From the NCBI RefSeq assembly GCF_016772315.1, contig NZ_CP053482.1:2170001-2234000 (forward strand): 64,000 nucleotides of DNA. Direction: 5' to 3'. Shown piece after piece: positions 26,331 to 35,778 of this stretch; position 1 is the stretch's first letter; each line of letters starts with the position of its first letter. The notes beneath the pieces are model-generated. The model made no database searches and had not been told where the DNA came from. It saw nothing but the letters and a program-made list of their open reading frames with translations. The translations under genes were made by a program, and so were the position numbers. This DNA comes from Thiothrix subterranea (GTDB lineage Bacteria; Pseudomonadota; Gammaproteobacteria; Thiotrichales; Thiotrichaceae).

Positions 26331-27713
26331 TTAGTGTTGGTTGCTTCTGGCTCTGATGGAATCAAAACTATCATCCACCAACAACTCGCCATTACGGAAC
26401 ACGGGGCGCAGCAAATTGCTTTCCCACGACAGTGCATCCTCGCGGATGGTTTTGATCACGCCCGCATCCCTAATCACCGCCAGCCGCCCACGCTTGGAAT
26501 GCTTGCCGGAATCTGTGACCGGCTGCTTATACACATCGCGCCATGCGCCATTGATTTGCATCGCGGAAGCCTTCATCGCAAAGCGCAAGGTATCGCGATT
26601 AACCTTCTGCAACAGCCCGCCACCCATGCCAAACGCGACATTTTCGGTCGAAAAGCCAGCCTGTTGAATGCGTTGCAAAATCACGCCGATGGAATCCACA
26701 TCCACCCCATCGCCCTGAATCACGCGCACGCAATCGCTCAACACTTTGTAGCCCTTGCTGTTTACGCGACCACCGAATTCGGCATACAAACGCTCCAGCA
26801 CTTCCGGCACGATCTCTTCCGGCACGCCGGAATCGGGGCGAATCACCACGGTTGCGCCGCTGTTTTCGACTTGCGCCCGCAATTGCTTGCCCCAAATCTC
26901 AGAAACGGCGTGGTAAATGTCGTAGGAATCGGACACTACAGCGAGCAATTTCCCCGCCTGCCCAAATTGTTGCAGCATATTCGCGTAAGCATCCGCCTCA
27001 CCATCGCGCCCCCATGCGGTGATGGTGGAATGTTCTGCCGCTGGGATTGAAAAGCCAGCCATGTCTGCGCCGTAATACTTACGCGCCGCCAGCAATGCCA
27101 CCACAGTATCGCCACCCATGAAATTGACCAAATGCGCCATGCCACCGAGCGCAGCGGATTCGTGCGAAGACACCCCGCGTGCGCCAAAGTCATGCAGCTT
27201 GAACGGCAACTCCGCCGTCGGATTGTCGCAAGTCGTTTCAAGCGCTTGGCGAATGCTTTGCTTCACCTGCCACGACAACGTGGCAACGGTGGTGGGATAC
27301 CACACCGCCCGCAACAACGCCGTTTCCAGATACGAGGTTAGCCAAAACGCTTGCGGGTCAGTGTTGCGGATTTGCACCAACGCATTGCCGGTAGGAACAA
27401 TCATACCTTCGGGCAACGCTTGGATTTCAATCGGCAAAAAACCGCCGTGTTGCTGCACAATCTGTTCCCAGCCTTGGCGTAAAAACGGCACACCATGCGC
27501 GGCAAACAACGCCTCCGCCTCATCAATATCCGCCGTAGTGACAGGCTTAAGCAGGTATTCCTTGATAAACGCCTGCAAGCCAAAGAACAACGTTTGCGGA
27601 AACTGCCCGCCGCGCGATTCGATGTAGGATGACACCACTTGCGTCCCTGCTGGGTATTGCAAAAAGTGGCTGGCTTTGTAGCTGTCAGTGTTGAGAATCA
27701 AGTTAGTGAACAT
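26331..27713 (-). CDS. nadV: Nicotinamide phosphoribosyltransferase
   Basis: The 460 residues start MFTNLILNTDSYKASHFLQ, typical of NadV/NAMPT. Further family elements are KLHDFGARGVSSHESAALGG, the catalytic-His region IPAAEHSTITAWG, VVIRPDSGVP and FGMGGGLLQKVNRD. It makes NMN from nicotinamide and PRPP. AGGAGG directly upstream supports ATG 27713; a longer reading frame to 27818 runs into a repeat and is rejected. The nadM-Nudix gene lies just upstream on the same strand, so the pair forms a two-step NAD salvage route. Confidence 0.93.
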   Translation of the reverse strand: MFTNLILNTDSYKASHFLQYPAGTQVVSSYIESRGGQFPQTLFFGLQAFIKEYLLKPVTTADIDEAEALFAAHGVPFLRQGWEQIVQQHGGFLPIEIQALPEGMIVPTGNALVQIRNTDPQAFWLTSYLETALLRAVWYPTTVATLSWQVKQSIRQALETTCDNPTAELPFKLHDFGARGVSSHESAALGGMAHLVNFMGGDTVVALLAARKYYGADMAGFSIPAAEHSTITAWGRDGEADAYANMLQQFGQAGKLLAVVSDSYDIYHAVSEIWGKQLRAQVENSGATVVIRPDSGVPEEIVPEVLERLYAEFGGRVNSKGYKVLSDCVRVIQGDGVDVDSIGVILQRIQQAGFSTENVAFGMGGGLLQKVNRDTLRFAMKASAMQINGAWRDVYKQPVTDSGKHSKRGRLAVIRDAGVIKTIREDALSWESNLLRPVFRNGELLVDDSFDSIRARSNQH

Positions 27714-27766
27714 AGGAAATCCTCCTGTGTAGTGGTATGAGTGGCAGTCTATCCGCCACTGTTTTA

Positions 27767-27811
27767 CCCCTCGCCCCTTGAGGGAGAGGGGGCTAGGGGT
27801 GAGGGGTTCTT
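27767..27811. repeat. GC-rich dispersed repeat (copy 1)
   Basis: This stretch is nearly identical, in inverted orientation, to 54190-54236, with one indel and one substitution by eye. The core CTCTCCCTCAAGGGGCGAGG is self-complementary in part. It fills the nadM-nadV gap and abuts the nadM stop codon, so it may also act as a transcript hairpin. Confidence 0.75.
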
Positions 27812-28842
27812 CACCCAATCATCGTCTTAATAATCTGGAAATGGTCTTCAAACAAGCGTTCGGGATCAAGGTCGCCCAGCGGCATCCAAAAAGCGTGTTG
27901 CGCATCATCGCCACCTTTCACTTTCGGCAAACCGTGCGCATCGGGTTTGAGTTCGATCAGAAACGCATGGGTAATGGTGCGCCCTCGCGCCGAACGGTAC
28001 GGATCGTCGAACACTTGCTCTTTCACAATCGAACCCGCCAACACGGGTGCAGGTACTTTGATGCGGGTTTCTTCACGCAATTCGCGGATTACCGCATCGC
28101 GCAGCTTTTCGTGCGGGTCAAGGAAACCACCGGGTAATGCCCATTGCCCTTTGCCGGGGCGAGCTTTGCGTTCGATCAGCAAGATGTGTCCGGCTTGCAC
28201 CACCACCGCATCGACGGTAACAAACGTTGGTGCGTAGGGCGCGGCTTCCCAGCCTTTGCGGTATTGGTTGACGAATTCCCACTCGCTGGCAATGTGCTGG
28301 AAGGTGTTAGATTCGCGAAAGGTTGCCAGCCAAGTTTGCACCGCATTCGGCAATTCGCCTTGCGTCGTACCGTGTTGGAAATACTGTTCGCGCAACGGTG
28401 TAGACGACACTCCGCGCACGTTTTCCACCGCGACCGATTGCCATTGCGGAAACATCGACAGGTAATAGGAACTGTGGTCTTTGCTGTGCCCAATCAAGCC
28501 AATGCGTGGCGCAGCACTGCCCACTTTCGGCGGAAAACGGCAGGTAATGCCATGCACGGTTTGTTGCACACGGGTAATCCAGCCTTGCTCGTTGTAGGTG
28601 TCATCCAGCAACGGCGCGAGAATCAAGCGTTCGCCTGCGTCAGGAAACGTGGCACGGATAAACGTTTCACGCTCGGCAAATGTCCAAGGATTACGCAAGG
28701 TACGCGGCTGACAACTCGAACCGACCAGCACAATCACGCGCTCGGCACGTTGCAACGCGGTTTCCACCACGGCTTGATGTCCCGCGTGAAATGGCTGAAA
28801 CCGACCAATGAAGACCAGAAAATCAAAATCAGGTTTGAACAT
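27811..28842 (-). CDS. nadM: Bifunctional NMN adenylyltransferase/Nudix hydrolase
   Basis: The 343 residues contain a nucleotidyltransferase domain with FIGRFQPFHAGHQAV (about 10-24) and the ISSTxxR-like GVSSTPLREQYF, then a Nudix domain (about 205-335) with GGFLDPHEKLRDAVIRELRE continuing to ETRI. It adenylates NMN to NAD; the Nudix part probably cleaves ADP-ribose-type compounds. AGGAG eight bases upstream supports ATG 28842. With nadV downstream it completes nicotinamide-to-NAD salvage. Confidence 0.93.
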   Translation of the reverse strand: MFKPDFDFLVFIGRFQPFHAGHQAVVETALQRAERVIVLVGSSCQPRTLRNPWTFAERETFIRATFPDAGERLILAPLLDDTYNEQGWITRVQQTVHGITCRFPPKVGSAAPRIGLIGHSKDHSSYYLSMFPQWQSVAVENVRGVSSTPLREQYFQHGTTQGELPNAVQTWLATFRESNTFQHIASEWEFVNQYRKGWEAAPYAPTFVTVDAVVVQAGHILLIERKARPGKGQWALPGGFLDPHEKLRDAVIRELREETRIKVPAPVLAGSIVKEQVFDDPYRSARGRTITHAFLIELKPDAHGLPKVKGGDDAQHAFWMPLGDLDPERLFEDHFQIIKTMIG

Positions 28843-29008
28843 GTCAGTAAGCTCCTTACTGAGAATGGTTGGGCTTGGTCTATCCAAGCTGTTTATGATT
28901 AAACGCGCATTGTCACAGCGCGTCAATGCCAAATATCTGCCAATTTGCACCGTTTAAATGTTAGAATTTTCAACATACAAGGGCTAAAACGTCTCGCGGG
29001 GGCAGGGC

Positions 29009-29677
29009 ATGTTGGAAAATCAGAACTTTTGGCTGGAAATCGTCAAAATCATCCCGTCTTTTTTATGGGTCATCGGCGCATTTATCGCGCTGTTTTTGTG
29101 GTATGACCTGCATTCACGCCAAACGCTGGCGGGTTATTACACGCAGCAAGGGCAGGATACGGCGAGCGATTTACGCTACGTGGAACGGGCATTTGAGGAT
29201 GTTCTCAAAGTTGCACACAAAAATCCGCATTGGCATGTGGAGGTGGCAGACACCGATAAAACCCAAATGGTACAACGCTTGCGCCGCAATCGGGATGTGT
29301 TGCGCGAACGGCGCGTGCTGTGGCTGGATGATCGCCCCGATACGCTGGCTAACGAAATCCGTTTGTTCCAACAATTGGGTGTGGAAGTCGAAACGGTGAC
29401 GGCGGTGGGCGATGCGCTAGGGCATTTGCGCATGGGGCATTTCGATTTGCTGATCTCGGATATTGCTCGCCCTGACGGGCAAGCGAATGGCTTGGCGACC
29501 TTGCAAACGCTGCACGATCATTACCCCGCGCTACCGGCGTTGTTTTACGTGGGCAATTTCAATGCGCAGGATGGCGTGCCGTTGGGCGCATTTGGCATCA
29601 CCAATCGCCCCGATGAATTGCTGCATCTGGTGTTGGATATTGTCGAACGCAAACCGCCGCGCATTGAGATTTTATAG
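29009..29677 (+). CDS. Membrane-anchored receiver-like protein
   Basis: The 222-residue protein has an N-terminal membrane helix ([18 protein letters not shown], about 13-30), a helical linker and a receiver-like domain (about 100-215). The receiver keeps the acidic pair in [10 protein letters not shown] and a candidate phosphorylation Asp in [11 protein letters not shown]. The usual Lys near the end is not obvious: [10 protein letters not shown] stands where KP is expected. No output domain follows. It may be a membrane-bound phosphate acceptor or a pseudo-receiver. The partner kinase is not evident. Confidence 0.68.
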   Translation: MLENQNFWLEIVKIIPSFLWVIGAFIALFLWYDLHSRQTLAGYYTQQGQDTASDLRYVERAFEDVLKVAHKNPHWHVEVADTDKTQMVQRLRRNRDVLRERRVLWLDDRPDTLANEIRLFQQLGVEVETVTAVGDALGHLRMGHFDLLISDIARPDGQANGLATLQTLHDHYPALPALFYVGNFNAQDGVPLGAFGITNRPDELLHLVLDIVERKPPRIEIL

Positions 29678-29723
29678 ATTGTTATGAGTCAGACAATCCG
29701 TTTTGTGGAATGATTGCGGCGGG

Positions 29724-29730
29724 CTATACT
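29724..29730 (+). promoter_or_regulatory. Possible stationary-phase (sigma-S type) -10 ahead of dps
   Basis: CTATACT at 29724-29730 matches the sigma-S -10 pattern, 39 bases upstream of the dps ATG. No good -35 is seen. Control of dps by sigma-S is established in enterobacteria; here it is inference. Confidence 0.4.
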
Positions 29731-29769
29731 CACTCCATCGACACAACAAACACACAATGGAGTCAGCTC

Positions 29770-30237
29770 ATGGACATCAATATCGGCATCCCCAACGACC
29801 AACGCCAAGCGATTGCTGACGGGCTTTCACGTTTGTTAGCAGACACTTACACCCTGTATCTGAAAACCCACAATTATCACTGGAACGTGACCGGGCCGAT
29901 GTTCAATACCTTGCATCTCATGTTCGAGACGCAATACACCGAACTCGCACTCGCGGTGGATTTGGTGGCAGAGCGCATCCGCGCGTTGGGCTACCCCGCG
30001 CCCGGCACGTATGCGGCTTACAGCAAACTCTCCTCGATCCAAGAAGAAGAGGGCGTACCCAAAGCGAATGAGATGATCCGCAAATTGGTGGAAGGTCAGG
30101 AGGCGGTAGTGCGTACTGCTCGCAGTATTTTTCCACTGGTCGATGCGGCAGGCGACGAACCCACCGCCGATCTATTGACCCAGCGGATGCAAATCCACGA
30201 AAAGAATGCGTGGATGTTACGCAGCATGTTGGAATGA
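29770..30237 (+). CDS. dps: Dps family DNA-binding ferritin-like protein
   Basis: The 155 residues from ATG 29770 match Dps length. The ferroxidase motif is [20 protein letters not shown] continuing with ETQY, and a later element is [19 protein letters not shown]. Dps dodecamers store iron, quench peroxide and protect DNA. GGAG precedes the ATG by about 9 bases. A perfect 28-base palindrome follows the gene. Confidence 0.94.
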   Translation: MDINIGIPNDQRQAIADGLSRLLADTYTLYLKTHNYHWNVTGPMFNTLHLMFETQYTELALAVDLVAERIRALGYPAPGTYAAYSKLSSIQEEEGVPKANEMIRKLVEGQEAVVRTARSIFPLVDAAGDEPTADLLTQRMQIHEKNAWMLRSMLE

Positions 30238-30260
30238 TTAGTGAACGGCGATGACGATGT

Positions 30261-30288
30261 GTAGAGACGCAAAATTTTGCGTCTCTAC
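30261..30288. repeat. Perfect 28-base palindrome after dps
   Basis: GTAGAGACGCAAAA (30261-30274) is followed by its exact complement TTTTGCGTCTCTAC (30275-30288), with no loop. It may end the dps and TSUP transcripts from both sides. Palindromes of this type are common dispersed repeats in some bacteria, including cyanobacteria; only one copy is seen here. Confidence 0.7.
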
Positions 30289-30315
30289 GGTGGTGGGTAC
30301 TGGCACGGATGTGGG

Positions 30316-31050
30316 TTAATTCAACGCCTTTAATGTCAGCGACACGCTCGCCAGCAACAACAACACCCCAATCAGGCGCGTCATGTGCGTTTGCGTCAAC
30401 CCCGTGTGCACATGACCGCCTACCCACAATGCCCCCAACATCACAGGCAACGCAAACAACGCATTCCACCACACCGTTTGCGCCATCAGTAAACCCGCTA
30501 TAAAAAATGTCGCAATCCGCACCGCGCCTTCGATGAAAAACAGTGCCGAAAACGTTGCCCGCAACAGCGTCTTATCCTGAATCCGGTGATTCAAATAAAT
30601 CACATACGGTGGCCCGCCTGTACCAAACAGCCCGCCCACCGTGCCACCCGTGAACGAAGCCGGTATTGCCCACCACGCCGACACCGGCTTTTCACCCTTC
30701 AAATTCAACAAACTGCGCACCGCAAACACGAAGATAAACGCCGCCAAGATCAGCAACATTGGCGTAAGCGGTAAATTCACCAACAATTGCGTGCCAACAA
30801 TCACCCCGATTAAGCTAAACGGAATCAACATGCCGACTTCACGCCATTGCACCCGTTTCAAATCCAACCCGCCCATCACCAGCGACGCAGTGAAATCCAG
30901 CAGCAAAATCAGCGGCACAACAAACGTTAATGGCAAAAATAACGCCAACAATGGCACGGCAACCAAGCCTGACCCAAACCCCGCAATGCCGCGAATAAAA
31001 TACGCCAGCACCACAATCGCCGTCGCAGTGGCATACTGCCAGACTTCCAT
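30316..31050 (-). CDS. TSUP (TauE/SafE) family permease
   Basis: A 244-residue membrane protein with about seven to eight helices. Family motifs are RGIAGFGSGLVAVPLLAL near the N-terminus and SFTGGTVGGLFGTGGPPYVI in the middle. TSUP permeases export sulfite, sulfoacetate or related anions, which fits a sulfur-oxidising host, but the substrate is not readable. The start shares one base with the hisI stop (TGATG), so translation is likely coupled. Confidence 0.88.
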   Translation of the reverse strand: MEVWQYATATAIVVLAYFIRGIAGFGSGLVAVPLLALFLPLTFVVPLILLLDFTASLVMGGLDLKRVQWREVGMLIPFSLIGVIVGTQLLVNLPLTPMLLILAAFIFVFAVRSLLNLKGEKPVSAWWAIPASFTGGTVGGLFGTGGPPYVIYLNHRIQDKTLLRATFSALFFIEGAVRIATFFIAGLLMAQTVWWNALFALPVMLGALWVGGHVHTGLTQTHMTRLIGVLLLLASVSLTLKALN

Positions 31051-31436
31051 CAGGCGTACAGCGTCTTAGGGTCAATCAACACTTCACGGTCAATAATCAC
31101 CTGATCGCCTTCCACTTTATTGTAAAAGCACGAACGCCGTCCGGTATGGCACGCAGGCCCCGTCTGATCGACCAGCAGCAGAATCGTGTCCGCATCACAG
31201 TCGATACGGAATTCCTTCAACACCTGCATCTGCCCCGACGATTCACCCTTGCGCCAGAACTTATTGCGCGACCGTGACCAATAGCAAACGCGCCCGGTTT
31301 CCAGCGTTTCTGCGATACTTTCACGGTTCATCCACGCCATCATCAGCACTTCGTGGGTGTCGAATTGCTGGGCAATCGCAGGGATCAAGCCATCGCTGTT
31401 GTATTTGAGGGAGTCGAGGGTTTCAGTTAACGTCAT
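31050..31436 (-). CDS. hisI: Phosphoribosyl-AMP cyclohydrolase
   Basis: The 128-residue stand-alone HisI has [36 protein letters not shown] and the metal-binding [20 protein letters not shown] followed by [10 protein letters not shown], with the conserved Cys residues. It performs the third step of histidine synthesis. No HisE domain is fused and no other his gene is nearby. It is divergent from the GST-like gene. Confidence 0.94.
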   Translation of the reverse strand: MTLTETLDSLKYNSDGLIPAIAQQFDTHEVLMMAWMNRESIAETLETGRVCYWSRSRNKFWRKGESSGQMQVLKEFRIDCDADTILLLVDQTGPACHTGRRSCFYNKVEGDQVIIDREVLIDPKTLYA

Positions 31437-31530
31437 GGGAATTCCTGTATCGGCAGTCGGTTAGTGGTGCGAGTATACCAGCATGTTGTAGGATGTGACC
31501 CATCCTTGACTTAGATGAAATAAACCACAC

Positions 31531-32199
31531 ATGATAACCCTGTACCAATTCAATTCCTGCCCGTTTTGCTGGAAAGTAAAAGCCTTCCTCAACTACACCA
31601 AAATCCCGTATGACGTGGTGGAAGTGACCCCGTTTGGGATGAAAGAGCTGGATTTTACCGATCACAAAAAAGTTCCCGTGCTGAAAGATGACGCGGAAAT
31701 CGTGGTCGAATCCAGTGCGATTGTGCGTTACCTGAACGACAACTACGCACATTTGTTGCCTGCGCCGCAGGATGACGAATGGCTGACGTGGGTAGATAAC
31801 ACGCTGGTGCATTACTTGCCACCGTTGATGCACCCCAATATCGGCAAATCCTTTAAAAACTTAGGGTTGGTGATGACGGGCGGGAAGGATGGCGCGGTTA
31901 AGCGTTTCTTCGTGCGGCTGGTCGGTGCAATGGTGATGCCGCGTGTCGCCAATAAAATGAAGCTGAAACACAGTATTCAGAATCCTGCTGCTGAGTTTCA
32001 GACTGCTTTAGCGCATTGGGTTGATAAGGGTTTGGCTGGCAAAGACTTTTACGCGGGTGAACAACCGGGTTTGGTGGATACCAGCGTGTTTGGCGTGTTG
32101 CGTTCCGCGCAAGGCATGGGGATTTTGGAAGCTGCCGCTGTGACGAATCCCGCGTTTGGGCGGTGGTATGAGGCGTGTCGGGGGATGATGGGGGCGTAA
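31531..32199 (+). CDS. Glutathione S-transferase/glutaredoxin-like protein
   Basis: 222 residues. An N-terminal thioredoxin-like GST domain (about 1-75) starts MITLYQFNSCPFCWKVKAFL, with a CPFC redox motif and the cis-Pro in HKKVPVLKDD. An all-helical C-terminal domain follows, ending GRWYEACRGMMGA. The pattern resembles the prostaglandin E synthase 2-like group of bacterial GSTs. A glutathione-dependent redox role is likely; the substrate is unknown. Confidence 0.82.
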   Translation: MITLYQFNSCPFCWKVKAFLNYTKIPYDVVEVTPFGMKELDFTDHKKVPVLKDDAEIVVESSAIVRYLNDNYAHLLPAPQDDEWLTWVDNTLVHYLPPLMHPNIGKSFKNLGLVMTGGKDGAVKRFFVRLVGAMVMPRVANKMKLKHSIQNPAAEFQTALAHWVDKGLAGKDFYAGEQPGLVDTSVFGVLRSAQGMGILEAAAVTNPAFGRWYEACRGMMGA

Positions 32200-32251
32200 C
32201 AGGCTGATTATGCTATGCTGAGTCTGGTCTGCTAACCGGAGTTTATTCGCC

Positions 32252-34036
32252 ATGATCCGCTTTCCTTACGGTATCAGTAATTTTCAGAGCATCCGTACCG
32301 AGGACAATCTGTACCTTGATCGCACTCAGCATATCCGTTCGTTAGAAGCGGCGGGCAAGCAATTGGTTTTCCTGCGTCCGCGCCGTTTTGGTAAATCCCT
32401 GCTGCTGTCTACGCTGGCGAATTATTACGATGTTAAGACGGCTGATCAATTTGAAACCCTGTTTGGAGGACTGGAAGTCGGGAGTAACCCAACTCCCGAA
32501 CACAATCGTTACCTGATCTTGCGCTGGGATTTTTCCAAAGTATCCGCGCAGGGCAACATTGATGACATTAAAAACAGTTTGTTTAAACACCTGAATGTGT
32601 CAATAAAAGGCTTTATTCATCATTATGCGGCGTTGTTGCAGGAGAAAGTGGAGGTTGAACCCGACGCACTCGCGTCTTTCCAGTCTCTGTGCAATAGCGT
32701 TAGCAGCAGTGGTCAACAGCTTTACCTGCTGATCGACGAATACGACAATTTCGCCAATGAAGTGCTGGTACGTGACCCGCACAACAGCCAGCGTTATCAG
32801 GACTTGCTGGAAGGTGAGGGTATCCTCAAATCGGTATTCAAAATCATCAAAGGCAGTGCTGCCGAGGGCAGAATCGGGCGGGTATTCATTACGGGCGTGT
32901 CGCCCTTAGTATTGGCGGATATGACCAGCGGTTATAACGTTGCTACTGACATTTCCCATGACGAAGATTACAGTAACTTGTGCGGTATCGCGCCCACTGA
33001 ATTACAAGACTTGGTACAAACCGTGGTCGGGCAGTGTGGACAAAGCGTCGAACAAGCCCAAGAAATTCTCAGTACCCTGCGCGAGTTTTACAATGGCTAC
33101 CGTTTTTGCAGTAATCTCAATCACCCCAGCGTCTATAACCCCACGCTGTGCTTCTATTTTTTGCGCCATTACCAACGCCACTGCACCGCGCCGCGCCAAA
33201 TGCTCGACGGCAATCTGATGATGGATGCCTCACGTATCCGCTACCTTGCCAGCCAGCCTAGCGGCACGGGTGTGGTAGAGCGTATTCTCGATGAAGAAAG
33301 CACCATCACGCTGGATATTCTCGAAACCCGTTTCGGTGTGGAAAAACTCGCCGATCTGCAACAGGATGAAAGTTATTTGCTGTCGCTGTTGTACTACTTC
33401 GGGGTGTTGACGATTGTGGATACCGATATTCTGGGAAAGCTGACGCTGGGCATTCCCAACCTCGTGACCCGCGCGTTGTACGTGGATGAATTGCGTCAGC
33501 GCATCCTGCCTGCCCCGAAGGAGCGTCACGCGGTGGCGGCTATGGCAGAAAAGTTCTACCAATCCGCTGAACTCCAGCCGCTGGCAGATTATCTGGAAAA
33601 AAAATACTTCGCCGCTTTCAATAACCGTGATTATGCGTGGAGCAATGAACTCACCATCAAAACGGCGTTTTTGACCCTGCTATTCAACGACATCTATTAT
33701 GTGGTGGATTCCGAAACCGCGCTGCAACGCCGCTATGCTGATCTGGTACTGGTGATCCGCCCCAGTATGCGCCAATACCCCACCCTGAAAGACATTGTGC
33801 TGGAATTCAAATACCTATCACTAAGCGACCTCAAACTCAGCGGTGAGCAAGTACGCGCCCAATCCCGCGAAACCTTGGCACAACTGCCAGCGGTACAAAC
33901 AGCGCTGCACGACGCGCTACAGCAATTGCAGCACTACCGCGCCGTGTTGGCAGAAAAATACCGCGAGCCGGAACGTTTGCGCTGTCTCGCGGTGGTATCG
34001 TTGGGTTTTGATCGCGTGGTTTGGCAGGAAGCTTAA
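32252..34036 (+). CDS. AAA-ATPase-like protein with C-terminal PD-(D/E)XK nuclease-like domain
   Basis: The 594-residue protein starts MIRFPYGISNFQSIRTEDN, the usual opening of the AAA-ATPase_like/PDDEXK_9 family. The N-terminal ATPase has a P-loop-like RPRRFGKSLLLSTL (about 43-56) and the Walker B LYLLIDEYDNFA (about 162-173). The C-terminal domain has YADLVLVIRP and DIVLEFKYLSLSDL, fitting D-(D/E)XK nuclease residues (Asp, then Glu-x-Lys). These genes are frequent and mobile in many bacteria; their function is unproven. It is convergent with the DUF971 gene and shares the four bases TTAA at the stops. Confidence 0.85.
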   Translation: MIRFPYGISNFQSIRTEDNLYLDRTQHIRSLEAAGKQLVFLRPRRFGKSLLLSTLANYYDVKTADQFETLFGGLEVGSNPTPEHNRYLILRWDFSKVSAQGNIDDIKNSLFKHLNVSIKGFIHHYAALLQEKVEVEPDALASFQSLCNSVSSSGQQLYLLIDEYDNFANEVLVRDPHNSQRYQDLLEGEGILKSVFKIIKGSAAEGRIGRVFITGVSPLVLADMTSGYNVATDISHDEDYSNLCGIAPTELQDLVQTVVGQCGQSVEQAQEILSTLREFYNGYRFCSNLNHPSVYNPTLCFYFLRHYQRHCTAPRQMLDGNLMMDASRIRYLASQPSGTGVVERILDEESTITLDILETRFGVEKLADLQQDESYLLSLLYYFGVLTIVDTDILGKLTLGIPNLVTRALYVDELRQRILPAPKERHAVAAMAEKFYQSAELQPLADYLEKKYFAAFNNRDYAWSNELTIKTAFLTLLFNDIYYVVDSETALQRRYADLVLVIRPSMRQYPTLKDIVLEFKYLSLSDLKLSGEQVRAQSRETLAQLPAVQTALHDALQQLQHYRAVLAEKYREPERLRCLAVVSLGFDRVVWQEA

Positions 34037-34398
34037 ATAACCTGCCCCGGCAATTTGCGCGTATACCCCGCAGCATCTAGCTTCGCCAGATATTCCACCC
34101 AGTTCTGTTCCATGTTTTTGCCCAGCTCATACAGCAAGTTCCAGTCGTAAATCCCGCTGTCGTGGTTGTCATCAAAGGTCAACTGAATAGCGTAATGTCC
34201 CACTGGCTCAATGCCCTTGATATTCACGTTTTCCTTGCCGATTTGCAGCTTTTCTTGCCCAGGCCCATGCCCGCGCACTTCAGCCGACGGTGAATTGACC
34301 CGCAAGTATTCGCAACTCAGCGCGTGGACTTCATCGCCCGGCCAAGTAATCAGCAATTCACGGGTTTTCTGGTTCAGGGTAATATCAAGTGGTGTCAT
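34033..34398 (-). CDS. DUF971 (gamma-butyrobetaine hydroxylase-like N-terminal) protein
   Basis: The 121 residues contain a single DUF971 domain with LLITWPGDEVHALSCEYLR and the C-terminal VGHYAIQLTFDDNHDSGIY. In gammaproteobacteria a DUF971 gene very often follows hslVU, as here, 12 bases after hslU. A role in iron-sulfur or metal handling has been suggested for the family but is not shown by the sequence. Confidence 0.88.
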   Translation of the reverse strand: MTPLDITLNQKTRELLITWPGDEVHALSCEYLRVNSPSAEVRGHGPGQEKLQIGKENVNIKGIEPVGHYAIQLTFDDNHDSGIYDWNLLYELGKNMEQNWVEYLAKLDAAGYTRKLPGQVI

Positions 34399-34410
34399 CG
34401 TTGGTTCTCT

Positions 34411-35778
34411 TTACAAAATATAACGGCTAAGGTCTTCGTCTTTGACCAATTCGCCCAAAATCTGATTGACGTAAGCTGCGTCTACCGTCATTTGGTCTTC
34501 GCAATCGGGCGCTTCAAACAGCACATTTTCCAGCAAACGCTCGACCACCGTGTGTAGGCGGCGTGCGCCGATGTTTTCGGTGCGTTCGTTGACTTCAAAG
34601 GCAATTTCCGCAATCCGCCGAATCGCATCGGGGGCAAAGGTCAGCTTTACGCCTTCGGTTGCCAGCAAGCCCTGATACTGTTCGGTCAGGGATGCATTCG
34701 GTTCGGTGAGGATGCGTTCAAAGTCATTCGCGCTCAAGGCATCCATTTCTACACGAATTGGCAGCCGACCCTGTAATTCCGGTATTAAGTCGGAGGGTTT
34801 AGCGACGTGGAATGCGCCGGAGGCAATGAACAAAATATGGTCGGTTTTGACCATGCCGTATTTGGTGTTGACGGTGCAGCCTTCGATCAATGGCAGCAAA
34901 TCGCGTTGCACGCCTTCGCGGGAAACGTCTGCGCCGCTGGTTTGCCCGCTACGTGCCACTTTGTCGATTTCGTCGAGAAACACGATGCCGGTTTGCTCGA
35001 CTGCAAACAAAGCGCGTTGCTTTAGCTCTTCTTCATTGACCATTTTGTGGGCTTCTTCTTCGGTCAGGACTTTGAGCGCGTCTTTGATCTTCATCTTGCG
35101 CTTGCGCTTTTTGTTGCTGCCGATGTTTTGGAACATGCTTTGCAACTGGCTTGCCATTTCCTCCATGCCCGGTGGGGTCATGATTTCCACGCTTGCACCG
35201 CCAACCGCCACATCCAGCTCGATTTCTTTATCGTCGAGTTCGCCTTCGCGCAATTTTTTGCGGAATTTTTGGCGGGTGGCATTATCTTCACGCACGGGTT
35301 TGACGGGTTCGTCATCACCTGTGGACAGCCATTCGTTGACGGGTGTTTCCTTACGGGGTGCAGGTAACAGGATGTCGAGGATGCGTTCTTCTGCCGCTTC
35401 CTGAGCGCGGTAGTTGACCTTGGCAACTTCTTGCTCGCGCATCATTTTCATCGCCATGTCCGCCAAGTCGCGGATGATGGAATCGACTTCCTTGCCCACG
35501 TAACCGACTTCGGTGAATTTGGTGGCTTCGACCTTGATGAACGGTGCATTGGCGAGTTTGGCGAGGCGGCGGGCAATTTCGGTTTTACCGACACCCGTGG
35601 GGCCAATCATCAGGATATTTTTCGGGGTCACTTCCGGGCGCAGCGCGTCATCGAGCTGCTGCCTGCGCCAGCGGTTACGCAGCGCAATGGCGACGGAACG
35701 CTTGGCCTTGTCCTGACCAATGACGTGCTTGTCGAGTTCTTGGACAATTTCGCGGGGGGTCATCGTACCGACGCTCAT
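34411..35778 (-). CDS. hslU: ATP-dependent protease ATPase subunit HslU
   Basis: 455 residues with [20 protein letters not shown] at the start, the Walker [16 protein letters not shown], the HslU-specific [18 protein letters not shown], the Walker [13 protein letters not shown] and a C-terminal ending in EDLSRYIL, which docks into HslV. HslU unfolds substrates for HslV. The start overlaps the hslV stop (TAATG), so the two are coupled. Confidence 0.97.
   Translation of the reverse strand: MSVGTMTPREIVQELDKHVIGQDKAKRSVAIALRNRWRRQQLDDALRPEVTPKNILMIGPTGVGKTEIARRLAKLANAPFIKVEATKFTEVGYVGKEVDSIIRDLADMAMKMMREQEVAKVNYRAQEAAEERILDILLPAPRKETPVNEWLSTGDDEPVKPVREDNATRQKFRKKLREGELDDKEIELDVAVGGASVEIMTPPGMEEMASQLQSMFQNIGSNKKRKRKMKIKDALKVLTEEEAHKMVNEEELKQRALFAVEQTGIVFLDEIDKVARSGQTSGADVSREGVQRDLLPLIEGCTVNTKYGMVKTDHILFIASGAFHVAKPSDLIPELQGRLPIRVEMDALSANDFERILTEPNASLTEQYQGLLATEGVKLTFAPDAIRRIAEIAFEVNERTENIGARRLHTVVERLLENVLFEAPDCEDQMTVDAAYVNQILGELVKDEDLSRYIL

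Noticed and set aside
26331-27050. Plus-strand open frame of 245 codons opposite nadV
   Set aside because: No domain or ribosome site; composition is that of a shadow of nadV.
27714-27818. Longer nadV frame starting upstream of 27713
   Set aside because: It reads through a dispersed repeat and ignores a strong AGGAGG next to ATG 27713, where the normal family N-terminus begins.
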